A stretch of 64,000 nucleotides of DNA from contig OY754476.1 of assembly GCA_963575645.1 (NCBI GenBank), positions 7,564,001 to 7,628,000 of the forward strand, in the 5' to 3' direction. The position numbers were made by a program, and so were the translations under genes. The notes under the pieces were generated by a model. It did not search any database and was not told where the DNA came from. It saw nothing but the letters and a program-made list of their open reading frames with translations. Positions within the stretch are counted from its first letter, which is position 1, and each line of letters starts with the position of its first letter. This document shows positions 56,101 to 64,000 of the stretch, in pieces. The DNA comes from Xanthostigma xanthostigma. Taxonomy: Eukaryota; Arthropoda; Insecta; Raphidioptera; Raphidiidae.

Positions 56101-59100
56101 TGAATTTTTAATTTTTCAAAGGTATAAAAAAAAAAATCAAAATTATCTCCCTGCTAGGGCTAAATGGCGAATTTCTCCTTGATACAAGTGATTGTTTTTG
56201 ACACTAGGCTACCCGTTTAGTTGTTTCTAAGATAATGTTATTTAAAATGCAACACCTATGTTACTGCAGAATGATTCAGGAACTATCAATGCAAAGAAGC
56301 TTCTCTTTGTTATACAAAACGAGGGAAATCTTTTTCTAAAATAGATTAAAAGAATTTTTTCTGATTTCATCAAAGCTAGAATGTATCTTTTTCTCTGTAG
56401 GAACACTCACCTGCCATGCTAGTAGCAATTCGCCTGGACCCCCCGCCTGCACCTGCACATTTTGCGGAGAATCTACTGGGGCTGAAAAAAAAGTTCCAGT
56501 AAAAAATATATACAAAAATAAAGACTTTTGACCTAATTAATAAAAGTAATAAAATGAACCTAATTAAAAGAAAAAAAAGAAAAATTAATTTTTTAAAAAA
56601 ACAAGAAACCCGACTGCACAAAAATGAAATAAGTAACTTAAAAGAAGAGAAACAAGTCGGAAAATCTCAACCGTCAGCGGGTAGGGACACATTCAAAAAT
56701 AAAAGAAATAGGTCCCCAGCTGCTGCATGTTGAGATTTTGCGACTTGCTCTCTTCTTTTTGGTTATAAATTCGATTTTTGTGCAGTCGGGTCGTGTTTCT
56801 TTAAATATTTAATTCTTTATAATGTATACATCAGTATTGATACTGGAGTTGATAGTGTGACAGAAAGGATAAAATGAAAAGATGGAAATTAATGGGTTAA
56901 AAGAACGCATTAACAAGGTTGTTTGGGGAGAAAGGTTTCGGTGTATGTCAATCCTAAATAAATATCAATTTACAAGCGCCCAACCGTAGTACTGGAATAT
57001 AGGAGTTTTCCTGTTTAAGCACGCTTTTCCTCTCTCCAAATATACAGGATGGTACGTGGAAGACCAAAGTAGGCGACAATATTGCCGCCAAGTGAGTAGT
57101 GACGGGAGTTTGTGTCGCTCAGTGATTCTGATCGCGGCATTCTATAACAGAGAAGCGCAACGTTTTCTGGGCGATGTTTTATATAATAAAAATTATTATG
57201 TTTTAATACGGCAATTTTTAATTTATATTCGTCCCTGAGATAGATCTACGTAGCTCTCGAGCTGTAGTACCGCCCAGTAAAAGTTGCTTAAAGTGAACTC
57301 TATCAGGAAGACTAACAACTTCCAGATAAATGATTGCAAATTATAGACGCTCTGCAACTGACGTTATAATCGTCTTCCTTTTCTGAAGTAAACAACTAAA
57401 TACGCATTGAAAAATCCACAAGGAAAGCTATTCTTATACAATTAAAATTTCATTGATAATTAATCAGGGGATACTATGTGTGGCGATATGAAATTATGTG
57501 TTGACAATGATTCTAATTCTTTATTTAGGAATTCAATACAGTGTTTTTATGATGACATTTCCAATTGTAGATAATATCGTAAGTGCTATAGCTGATAATA
57601 CAAAATATATTGTGACACCTGTCACCGGATCTAGAGTTCACTGCACCGAACTTGCATACTGCTGAGGTGGTCAGAATGTTTCTTGTATTTTTAAGGGGAG
57701 TTGCCACACTAAGAATAGCAAATACATTGGGATTCGACGAAATCTATAAGTGAGAAAATGTTTTCTGATTCTCTGAGAGAAAACTATTTCCATGGATTCA
57801 TAATATGTTTTTTGACGGTGGATTTCAATAATTTATCGAAATAGATTCCCACCCAAGTATTTAGTAATTATCGTCATAATCAATGATAGTAGCTTAGGAA
57901 TTTAACAAAGTATTAATCAACTGACAAAAAAAATAATATTTCGTTTTAAGTTCAATGATGGTTTTTACGTCAGTCTTCGCGTAGGTACCATCCTGTATTT
58001 TACCTGTATTTTATATATAAACGGAGATAAACAGTAAAAGTGTTCTAAAATGGAACTCCTTCTGCAAATGTATACAGGGTGTCCCATTAAGAATGGGACA
58101 TAGAACAACCGCAGATTCTCCAATTCAAAATAAAACGATTAAGCGAAATATGCTTAGATAAATAGTAGAAACTAATGTAATGAAATTTTTAAAAATTTTT
58201 TAAAAAATTCATTACATTAGTTTCTACTTTGTTTGGTTTTAAGACAAAATTGTAAAAATGAATATTATTAATAATAATACACATAAAAAGTACATGTCTA
58301 TCTATCTTTAACTGCGAATATCTCGAAAACCAATGACTTTACAACAAACTAACAAGTGTACATTATTGACTTAGAAAATATCAAAAAAAATAAAATTATA
58401 GTCAAAATTAAAATTTAGACAGCGGCGTAACATTTAGAAGGGGCACAAGCATTACTTACTCCTGCCGTACGCCACTGGTAGAGCGTACTGAACTAATTTT
58501 TTTATTGTTAGGTGCATTTTATGATATTTAACAAGTGTGCCGATTTGAGTAAAATTATACGGTGTATTAACAAAATTATGGACATTAATAATTTTTCAGT
58601 TTTCAACTTCAACACCCTGTATTTCGGAAACGAGCAACATTTTATCTAAGCATATTTCGCTTAATCGTTTTATTTTGAATTGGAGAATCTGCGGTTGTTC
58701 TATGTCCCATTCTTAATGGGACACCCTGTATACATTTGCAGAAGGAGTTCCATTTTAGAACACTTTTACTGTTTATCTCCGTTTATATATAAAATACAGG
58801 TAAAATACAGGATGGTACCTACGCGAAGACTGACGTAAAAACCATCATTGAACTTAAAACGAAATATTATTTTTTTTGTCAGTTGATTAATACTTTGTTA
58901 AATTTCTAAGCTACTATCATTGATTATAATATACAACACCATCCAACTCTGACATTGTTAACATTAGAAGGGTACGTGTCCATTTATTGAAGATTCGCGA
59001 CGTATTATCGAATTTTCGCATTTTCATCGATACAAAAGCTCATATTAATAGTCACAAAACTGAAATAAACGCCTTCTAAGAACAAAAAAAAATATCTGCT

Positions 59101-62100
59101 TGATTACTATTTTCATTTGCGTATCTGAAATTTCAGGAAGGATGTCTGGCAGCTTTTCAGTCCAACTCAGGAAAATCTTAAGTACCTACTTGAATTTCTA
59201 GAAACAACCTTTTTCCTTATTAATAATGTGTAAAAATATATGGAGATTGTATAAGAAAATTTTCAAGAAAAACACAAAAAAACGGGGAAAATGTTATTTT
59301 AAAATATAGGAAACGTAGTTGCAACAAGAAAACAAACAATATTTTATAAGCCCTTTGAACTGTTACATTACTTCTAAGCTACTGTTTCTAAAATAATTTT
59401 ATTTAAATTACTTTTTAGAAAAAAATATTTCACGCCACTGATGTATATTTATAAACAAACTTTTACACTTACCTTCTTCTTGAGTTTTAACAATGACAGG
59501 CGGCTCAGTAAAGGCACTGCGATCAATACCATTCTCAGCTAGCATTCTGATACTGTAGGTTGTCGCAGGACGTAGACCTCGAACTATCGCAATTTCTTTT
59601 TGCTGTTCATTTTCATCACTATGTAAATTATTTAGTTAGTTTTCCTCAGTCAAGTTAATTATAAAATAATTTAAAATCTTCGTTTTTTTTTAGACATACA
59701 AATTCTGTCAACGCAAGTGTAAAAATAGACAGAAAAACATTTAACAAAAACAGTAAATATTTTAATTACATTGTTGATGATATTACAGACCAATTTTTCT
59801 GTACAAATGTTAGTTATCTAATAATAATGTTTAATATACAGGGTGTAACAATAGAAACATCTAGAGGGAAACCAAATAAGCAATTTGATCAGATTGATGG
59901 AAACGTCTTGCAACATAACATTGTTACTCCTGTCGGCGACTATTTTGAGGCATAATGGGTGACTAATAATAATCGCAATGAAGAAATAGGGACCAGGATT
60001 TCGTTGTTGATAAGGAGTTTGCACCAGTCTTAATGGCTATTGTTAAAAGACGTTTGCGACAACGAGGTCCCTAAATATTTCTTTATACCTGCTTGCTCCT
60101 GGAAGTGGCAACGGAAGCGTAAAATTTAATGTTCCAGGGAGCATAGATGATATTGGAGTATTAATGGCGTGTTCCCAACTGTCATGATGACCACCAACAG
60201 CTCCAGAAGCAGTAACTGGTTGATACTGAACGACATAGCCCAAAAGCGGGCTATTACCATCGAAAGCCCGTCGCCATGTCAATCTGACAAAACGACTTCC
60301 AACTTCAATCACTTCTAAATGGGAAGGAGGATCTGGTCTCTCTAAAAATACAGGTTACTGCTTTAGGTTGTTCAATTGGGGCGCTATATGATTAGAACTC
60401 TACAAATTATTTTAACTTACAAACCTTGAACCGCGAGATGTATAATAAGTTCATTTCGTCCAAACATATTATCGGCCTGGCATTTATATACCCCTGAATC
60501 TTGCCTGTCTGCTCTTTGAATTGAAATTAAAGATTTCAAACCATTTTCCGTTTTTGTTTCTGTCATACTGAGACTAAAAATAAAATTGGAACTTAAGCAA
60601 ACGTCGATATTGTTATTTGTTTGGTTCAATTGCCCATACACTATTCAAATTGTGTTTGTCGTAATAAAAAAGACTGCAGTTTCACTGCACGTTGAGCTAA
60701 CTTTCTACAAATGGATAAGCGTAAAAAGTGCACACTCGAAACATCAATATCAGAGAAACTTAAAAAAATTATGTAGAAAGCTACATTTTTTACCCGGCTG
60801 CGCCAGAAGGAGGGCAATGTTTTCAACTATTAATGACTTGTTATTAAAAAAAAAACAAAATAGGTATATGTAGATGCATTTGGGGGCTCCTGCAAGTGAA
60901 ACCCGTTACTGTTTTTTTATTACACAAAAATAAACAGCACGCATCCATCGAAGGTTTAAATTAAACAAAGAACGTTTAAAACTGAAAACTACAGATTTCA
61001 CTGCGTAATAGGATAATTATTTGTAAATATTTATAAATTGCATTTTAGATTGTAAATAGTATAAAATTAATTATTGATATTTTTTACGTAGCTTTCAGTA
61101 TTTTGTTTATTTAGCATTGTCAGTATCCGTAGAGGTACATTAAATATTAAGAGTAGAAGAGGTTATCGTGTGAATTAATCTGTGCAATGCAATGTTAGAT
61201 TATAATATTAAAGTCTGTATGCATTTGATTTAATTTTTTGTCACTTTCTAACAAATTTGAGTGAGACAGAAATTTAATAGCGCTGTTAATTTTTTTACAG
61301 AATATAGCTCCATGAAAATCAATTAACATTTAGGTTCCTCGTAATAAATTCTGTTAGTATCTGAATTAATATTCCACGTGTTTGAATCAGAGACTAGAGT
61401 CTTTGAGTTGAATAGTCAACCAGGCCCGAATTAGTACTCATTTTACTTCCGGGCATTTTCTTTTTAAAGACCAGTCATTAAGCAACTACTTTTGTCCAAA
61501 AGAAAGCTACGCCGTAGCCTTTTCTAATCTTAATACTAGTTCTATCCACGAATTGACTGTTGAAGATCAAACATATAAGTTACCGAAATGAATTTAAATC
61601 GATTCTGTTTCCATTATGAGTCCAGGAAACTTGGATAGGGTCATCTCCGAAAACTTCGCATATCAATACAACGGGATCTCCTCTTCTTGCAGACATATTT
61701 TTCATCGCGACTTCAAATCTAGCCGGTTCTATAATTTTTATATACATACATACATATAAATTAATTTAAACTTTTAAAATTGAATACGTAGAAATGAAAA
61801 AAATATCTAAAAATTCACCGTTTACTCCTATGTGAATAACTTTACTTAATCCTGGCCCAATTCCATTAGCAGCTCTGCATAAATAATATCCTTCGTCCTG
61901 TGAATGTACCGATTCAATCCAGATTGATCCATTCGCTAAAAGTTCTACTCTGCCGTCAGAAGTTTGCATTGGATTATAATCTGATGCCGATTTTCCTACA
62001 CAAGAACGTTCATGATTTAGATTCAGAACGTTTTAAAAGGATTTATTTTAAAATGATGTCGAAATCGCACTCAAACTTGCATTTCAAATTAAAAAAAAAA

Positions 62101-63819
62101 ATAGTGAACTATACTGTGGGATTACGAAGCATCGCACAAGTGTAATGTATTTCATCTCATTCTTTGGCACGTTGAATCCTACAGATATATATGTGTGTCT
62201 CTTTTGAAGCGGACGAGCGTAACGCCTCACTTGAAGCGGTGGAGTGTAACGCCTCACCAATTGATTTTACCACTCACAAAATTTCCGTACCGGGTCTTAT
62301 AACTCAAAATCGTTTCTTAAGGAGTTAATTCCAAAAATGTTTATACAGGGTGTTGTAAAATACTTGTCATATTAACCACAAGCCCGCGAATTTTGTTGCA
62401 TTCCGTCAACATCAAAATTACACCTACTATTGTTTATATTTTTCTTTGTTTTTGTTCAATAAAGTCTTTAAAATTATAAATAAAACTGGAGATGATGAGT
62501 CTTTTTGTTCTTACTCAAGTTTTAAAAAACATTGAATTGAACTAAAAATATACCTTGTCCTCGTAACCAGGTTATATGAGGATATGGATAGCCCCGGGCT
62601 TCACAATGAACGGCTACCGAGTTGCCTAGTAGCATAGAAACGTCTTGTGGTTCGATAACCCATTGAGGTGCCACTTTAACCATCAATTGGGCAGTGTAAT
62701 TTACACTGGCAGCACTATTACTTGCCACGCAAGTATAGGCTCCACTGTGGCGAGAACTGACTTCTTTGAATATTAGCATACTAAAGAATTCAGCAGAACG
62801 TTCTTCAATCTGAATAAATGAACAGGTATAACAGTAATTACCCCAATTAAAAAAAACGGTTCATATATGAGCACGGCAGAGGAATGTAATATAATATGTT
62901 CGAAAGTGTAGCTTATTTAAATTAATCATAAAAAATCAATATGCGTTTTATTTATAAAAATCGTCAACTTTCTCTGCCGTACCCCAATATTACCAGTTTG
63001 TCCGAATATACCTGTAAAGTAGGAGAAATTGGTGTATTGTCTTTATACCAAAAGAATTGTATGGGCATATCACCTGAAGTGACACTACAGGCAATTTGCG
63101 CTCTGCCTCCTTCTTGTAAACTAGATGGAAACGAAAAAGGTTCTAATATCGGTGGACTATGAACAACTAGTTGCATTTCTCTTTGAACAAGTTCTCCATT
63201 TCTGCTTATTACTAAACATTTGTATATTCCTGTATCGCTGGTTTGATCCACCCGTTTGATTGATAATGACCCACCATTTTGTATGTCGGCAACAGAATGG
63301 CGCAAATCCAAAGGTAATTCCTGACCACGTCTTTCCCATTTTACAGAGCTTATAGGGTAACCAGAAAATGGACAATGTAATGTTACATCTGTGCCAGCGA
63401 CGGCTTTGATAGGTCCAATTTGCCGTATGGATGGTGGCCCTAAAACACCAGTAAAACTATTCATTTATCTAAGCTCATAAAAAATATTAAACATCAGATT
63501 ATTTTGCTTTTGGTGAATAAACGCTAATGAATAATCGTTAATTGAATACTAATTAACTAACAGATGGATTTGTTCTATATATTGGCTACATTTTCATTTA
63601 TTCATGTCAATAGTAGAATAGTAGATATGTACCTACTCTACTGAACAAAGGAGAATTGTATGCTTACCGTAAATATTTAGCCTTGCAGAATGAATTGCAG
63701 ATCCCAATGAATTGAGTGCCTTACAGCTATACAATCCCCCGTCTTCGACTCTAACATTCGATATGTTCAAGTGACTTATGACATCACCTGCTTGATCTAC
63801 ATATTGGCCAATAGCAAAT
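44064..63819 (-). CDS. Dscam: Dscam-family cell adhesion receptor, 5' end beyond window (22 coding exons, introns included)
   Basis: A transmembrane homophilic adhesion receptor of the Dscam family, which guides neurite self-avoidance and targeting. Reading the minus strand, exons give the end of Ig5, Ig6-Ig9, FnIII 1-4, Ig10, FnIII 5-6, one transmembrane segment and a cytoplasmic tail of about 300 residues: the canonical Dscam order. About 1518 residues lie in the window, and every exon junction keeps the frame. The transmembrane segment is LYILVPAIVVGILIAVAMLW. The tail has MYEISPYATFSV, LDYTVQFKTFGH and HRYYNP, motifs of arthropod Dscam tails, with tyrosines that could serve SH2 partners. 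Ig7 is encoded by single constant exons, with no alternative array. Ig1 to Ig5 and the signal peptide must lie beyond 64000. The paralogue (Dscam1-like versus other Dscam) is not settled. Confidence 0.94.
44295..44490 (-). CDS. Dscam: Dscam cytoplasmic exon (penultimate or last)
   Basis: Acceptor GTTTCTCAG. Encodes CDEDEDEHVTRVAGLSTMVP and RELSEAECDRDTHRC, ending LAVLLSR then TAA at 44295-44297. The sequence TCTAG/GTAACA at 44299/44298 is also a usable donor, leading to the 44064-44115 exon. Confidence 0.88.
44696..44757. repeat. Perfect 19-bp inverted repeat in a Dscam intron
   Basis: TGTTCGATTCAAATTTGCA and its exact complement flank a 24-base spacer. No target duplication was read. Probably a small foldback transposon. 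Confidence 0.65.
44797..44981. mobile_element. hAT-type MITE, CAGGCCCGGACTGAC ends (185 bp)
   Basis: The left end is CAGGCCCGGACTGAC and the right end GCTGGTCCAGGCCTG, with GGCCCC and CCCGCC inside. The flanks CGGCTAGC and CAGCTAGC agree at seven of eight bases. Confidence 0.78.
45034..45187 (-). CDS. Dscam: Dscam cytoplasmic exon, DIFRPDSSTESNEIS
   Basis: Acceptor AATTACAG, donor AG/GTAGCC. Encodes DIFRPDSSTESNEISPISER, then the basic RHKERDRERDRHRPSSSS tail. Confidence 0.88.
45335..45827. mobile_element. hAT-type element, CAGGGGCGAACTGAG ends (493 bp)
   Basis: The left end is CAGGGGCGAACTGAGG and the right end, reversed, CAGGGGCGGACTGAGT. The flanks ATTTCTAG and ATGTCTAG agree at seven of eight positions, an 8-bp duplication. 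The interior has GGGGCCC motifs and no transposase. Confidence 0.82.
45987..46172 (-). CDS. Dscam: Dscam cytoplasmic exon, Ser/Ala-rich
   Basis: Acceptor AAATAAAG, without a pyrimidine tract. Donor AG/GTAAGA. Encodes RMMAASSSAATTTAAQARSS, an RRESESDD segment and CNDCGASNAPTYRMPVKPSR. Confidence 0.85.
46385..46462 (+). mobile_element. tRNA-derived SINE-like head
   Basis: TGGCGACGTGGTACAGCC resembles an RNA polymerase III A box with one mismatch, and GATCGATCCCGG contains a GWTCRANNC B box about 35 bases later. A T-rich stretch follows. The spacing suits a tRNA-related SINE promoter. The sequence does not fold into an obvious intact tRNA. Confidence 0.45.
46573..46779 (-). CDS. Dscam: Dscam cytoplasmic exon with MYEISPYATFSV motif
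   Basis: Acceptor TGATTTTAG, donor CG/GTAAGA. Encodes EMYEISPYATFSV, LDYTVQFKTFGHLENED and GKHSWGKHRYYNP, the best-conserved block of arthropod Dscam tails. Confidence 0.94.
47479..47618 (-). CDS. Dscam: Dscam juxtamembrane cytoplasmic exon
   Basis: Acceptor ATATTTTAG, donor AG/GTGAAT. Encodes an acidic LAEEESEAVEEPSDEKT stretch and DNRRNCQQIYMSTAVKP, which has the Dscam tail NRRNxQQxY motif. The frame stays open past the donor to 47345, so intron retention would add a different end. Confidence 0.88.
47781..47934 (-). CDS. Dscam: Dscam transmembrane exon
   Basis: Acceptor GATTTTCAG, donor AG/GTGAAC. Encodes a short stalk and the single membrane helix LYILVPAIVVGILIAVAMLW followed by FIVYRKNR. 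Only one transmembrane exon is seen, unlike the paired alternatives of Drosophila Dscam1. Confidence 0.93.
48305..48778 (-). CDS. Dscam: Dscam exon: rest of FnIII-5 and FnIII-6
   Basis: Acceptor CCATTTTAG, donor GA/GTAAGT. Encodes YHMYLTAHNRVGNGNPSG (end of FnIII-5) and a full FnIII-6 ending WYQLKISAFNDAGVVNSIMN. Confidence 0.94.
49145..49333 (-). CDS. Dscam: Dscam exon: end of Ig10, start of FnIII-5
   Basis: Acceptor TTTTTGAAG, donor AG/GTAACC. Encodes the Ig10 cysteine strand LAGNYTCSAKNLFGDDEIT and then APGPPTLEMEYATSHSIRL. Confidence 0.92.
49960..50448 (-). CDS. Dscam: Dscam exon: FnIII-4 and start of Ig10
   Basis: Acceptor GATTTTAG, donor CA/GTAAGT. Encodes PGPPASIKAAAITGNTILVS, a complete FnIII-4 with YEFWVSATTGSGEGEP, then RVLLPCIAVGNPTPRTRW from Ig10. 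Confidence 0.95.
50960..51121 (-). CDS. Dscam: Dscam exon: end of FnIII-3
   Basis: Acceptor TTTACAG, donor CG/GTACGC. Encodes KRTSSSETYLHTLYKFTNYS and IRVLAYTGAGEGALSTPIYC, closely following the known Dscam FnIII-3 pattern. Confidence 0.93.
53053..53504. mobile_element. Tc1/mariner- or pogo-like MITE with ACGTGTAAA motifs (about 450 bp)
   Basis: The ends TAATACAACTATCCCCCG and, reversed from the right, TAATACACCCATCCCCCG continue into GATTTACACGGTA on both sides. TA at each border suggests a TA target. Near each end CGTGTAAA recurs three times at spaced intervals, possibly as transposase-binding sites. Located in a Dscam intron. Confidence 0.78.
54103..54240 (-). mobile_element. Helitron-like 3' end relic (minus strand)
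   Basis: The reverse complement of 54101-54125 reads GCGCGGTGACGCAGGTAACG then GCTAGT, matching the 3' hairpin and CTAGT terminus of the copies at 41822-42808. The body is diverged and its 5' border is not seen. Confidence 0.45.
54241..54345 (+). pseudogene. Possible THAP-type zinc-finger relic
   Basis: The frame encodes MVGYCFICEKGKNFFRFPKD then EKVRTFHLYESF and a stop. A CxxC pair followed by FFRFPKDEKVR is reminiscent of the start of THAP domains, found in some transposases and cellular proteins. It is short, lacks the later Cys/His pair in frame and lies antisense in a Dscam intron. Confidence 0.3.
54747..54893 (-). CDS. Dscam: Dscam exon: start of FnIII-3
   Basis: Acceptor TTTTTATAG, donor TA/GTAAGT. 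Encodes VPEAAPQHVTCSQISSQSMK and ISWSPPPVSQHGGLIKGYKV, with the Dscam FnIII-3 signature. Confidence 0.93.
55157..55391 (-). CDS. Dscam: Dscam exon: rest of FnIII-2
   Basis: Acceptor TTTTGGTAG. The donor AG/GTTGTT is weak but is the one that keeps frame with the next exon. Encodes VPPKDSWNGELLGYIISWNE and GLRKFTRYDVTIRAFNSVAS. Confidence 0.92.
56411..56481 (-). CDS. Dscam: Dscam exon: start of FnIII-2 (71 bp)
   Basis: Acceptor TTTTTTCAG, donor AG/GTGAGT. Encodes APVDSPQNVQVQAGGPGELL then LAWQ. Strong splice sites and phase agreement support this short exon. Confidence 0.92.
56604..56800. mobile_element. MITE with CCCGACTGCACAAAAAT ends (about 200 bp)
   Basis: CCCGACTGCACAAAAAT at 56609-56625 is exactly complementary to 56774-56790. 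AGAAGAG blocks also pair inside. Borders are approximate because no target duplication was read. Confidence 0.6.
57041..57998. mobile_element. Putative element with ACAGGATGGTAC ends
   Basis: TATACAGGATGGTACGTGG at 57041 and the reversed copy GTACCATCCTGTAT ending near 57998 could be inverted termini of one element of about 960 bp. A third ACAGGATGGTACC lies at about 58808, so the ends may belong to different copies. The 60-residue frame inside has no recognised domain. Confidence 0.35.
57877..58930. repeat. Large inverted duplication, about 286-290-bp arms
   Basis: 57877-58162 is almost perfectly complementary to 58641-58930. Both arms run through AATCAATGATAGTAGCTTAG, ACAGGATGGTACC, ACAGGGTGTCCCATTAAG and CGCTTAATCG. 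The 480-base spacer opens with its own palindrome (58168-58229, GAAACTAATGTAATGAA pairing). Each arm contains an ACAGGGTGTCCC terminus, suggesting one foldback element that carried flanking sequence or inserted head to head. Confidence 0.8.
59473..59618 (-). CDS. Dscam: Dscam exon: end of FnIII-1
   Basis: Acceptor TTTACATAG, donor AG/GTAAGT. Encodes EIAIVRGLRPATTYSIRMLA then ENGIDRSAFTEP, the closing strands of FnIII-1. Confidence 0.94.
60089..60341 (-). CDS. Dscam: Dscam exon: FnIII-1
   Basis: Acceptor TATTTTTAG, donor AG/GTATAA. Encodes RPDPPSHLEVIEVGSRFVRL and RRAFDGNSPLLGYVVQYQPV, near-diagnostic of Dscam FnIII-1. Confidence 0.95.
60425..60573 (-). CDS. Dscam: Dscam exon: end of Ig9
   Basis: Acceptor TTTTTAG. 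The donor AG/GTTTGT (not the GTAAGT four bases on) gives the correct phase, producing VQE-RPDPP as in other Dscams. Encodes QDSGVYKCQADNMFGRNELI. Confidence 0.92.
61584..61728 (-). CDS. Dscam: Dscam exon: start of Ig9
   Basis: Acceptor AATTATAG, donor CG/GTAACT. Encodes PARFEVAMKNMSARRGDPVV and LICEVFGDDPIQVSWTHNG, with the first Ig9 cysteine and tryptophan. No long open frame marks it: it was found by reading the strand. Confidence 0.93.
61819..61995 (-). CDS. Dscam: Dscam exon: end of Ig8
   Basis: Acceptor TTGTGTAG, donor CG/GTGAAT. Encodes LLANGSIWIESVHSQDEGYY then LCRAANGIGPGLSKVIHIGV. Confidence 0.94.
62206..62259. repeat. 27-bp imperfect tandem duplication
   Basis: GAAGCGGACGAGCGTAACGC plus CTCACTT is followed directly by GAAGCGGTGGAGTGTAACGC plus CTCACCA, with five differences. 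Located in the intron between the two Ig8 exons. Confidence 0.7.
62554..62809 (-). CDS. Dscam: Dscam exon: end of Ig7 and start of Ig8
   Basis: Acceptor TTTATTCAG, donor AG/GTATAT. Encodes SSRHSGAYTCVASNSAASVN (Ig7) and PQWVIEPQDVSMLLGNSVAV (Ig8). The intron before it is about 200 bases and has no alternative Ig7 exon. Confidence 0.95.
63012..63439 (-). CDS. Dscam: Dscam exon: Ig6 and start of Ig7
   Basis: Acceptor TGTTTTAG, donor AG/GTATAT. Encodes GPPSIRQIGPIKAVAGTDVT (Ig6) and LQEGGRAQIACSVTSGDMPI (Ig7) in one exon, so Ig6 and half of Ig7 are fused and constant. Confidence 0.95.
63668..63819 (-). CDS. Dscam: Dscam exon: end of Ig5 (first in window)
   Basis: Acceptor TGATTTATAG, donor CG/GTAAGC. 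Encodes FAIGQYVDQAGDVISHLNIS and VEDGGLYSCKALNSLGSAIH. Upstream exons lie beyond the window. Confidence 0.93.
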
Positions 63820-63859
63820 CTATAAATCAATGTCCGTAATACAATGCCATTCAGATAAA

Positions 63860-64000
63860 AAAGGTGTGCCGAAACTGCTTTTCCGCAAAAAGAAACGGAT
63901 CATTAGTCTCCTATTTTTAGCGACCGACCTATCTATTAGACACAGCACAGTGTCTAGGATCTACAAGGCTGCCGGGATCCGCAAAATTTAAACTTAAATA
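63860..64000 (+). pseudogene. Possible transposase helix-turn-helix relic
   Basis: On the plus strand one frame reads KLLFRKKKRIISLLFLATDL then SIRHSTVSRIYKAAGIRKI and a stop at 63988-63990. The pattern of a basic stretch, hydrophobic helix and STVSRIYKxxGI resembles the DNA-binding helix-turn-helix of Tc1/mariner-type transposases. It is truncated and antisense in a Dscam intron. Confidence 0.35.

Noticed and set aside
57056-57238. 60-codon open frame as a gene
   Set aside because: It lies within a putative transposon, has no recognised domain and no splice or promoter context.
1-64000. CRISPR arrays, bacterial operons, phage or toxin systems
   Set aside because: Spliced animal genes and eukaryotic transposons fill the window. 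No regularly spaced short direct repeats or prokaryotic features were seen.

Overview
The window looks like a piece of an insect nuclear genome. It is AT-rich, its genes are split by GT-AG introns, and it is crowded with small non-autonomous DNA transposons. It carries four recognisable animal genes: FoxB, staufen (stau), a conundrum/ARHGAP18-type RhoGAP (conu) and the 3' two-thirds of a Dscam-family receptor. Staufen with its split second dsRBD and Dscam with an arthropod-style cytoplasmic tail point to an insect. A hemimetabolous lineage such as Hemiptera is possible, but the sequence does not decide this.

Layout. 1-6390 is AT-rich intergenic DNA with small inverted-repeat elements. 6394-7437 (minus) is single-exon FoxB with an eh1-like motif. 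7438-11810 is intergenic and holds a 3' LINE fragment. 11813-20967 (plus) is stau, nine coding exons (about 819 aa), with a full 842-bp hAT-type element and a LINE tail in its introns. 20968-34415 is a 13.4-kb gene desert with three CpG-richer, promoter-like patches and several transposons. 34416-38904 (plus) is conu, ten coding exons (about 673 aa). 38905-44063 is a dense transposon cluster that includes a three-level nested insertion and a 270-bp foldback built from AACGCGCGTT units. 44064-63819 (minus) is Dscam-like, 22 coding exons from the end of Ig5 to the C-terminus. Its introns hold many hAT-, mariner- and Helitron-like elements and a large inverted duplication.

The four genes do not form an operon or pathway. 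FoxB is a transcription factor, Staufen an mRNA-localisation RNA-binding protein, Conu a RhoGAP, and Dscam a homophilic neuronal adhesion receptor. The observations most worth a second look are: a symmetric, frame-preserving staufen exon with a GC donor and a LINE-abutted acceptor (a likely cassette exon); a Dscam-type receptor with a single Ig7 instead of an alternative-exon array; two possible Dscam C-termini; and a set of transposon families whose target-site duplications can be read directly. I found no evidence of a new multi-gene system.
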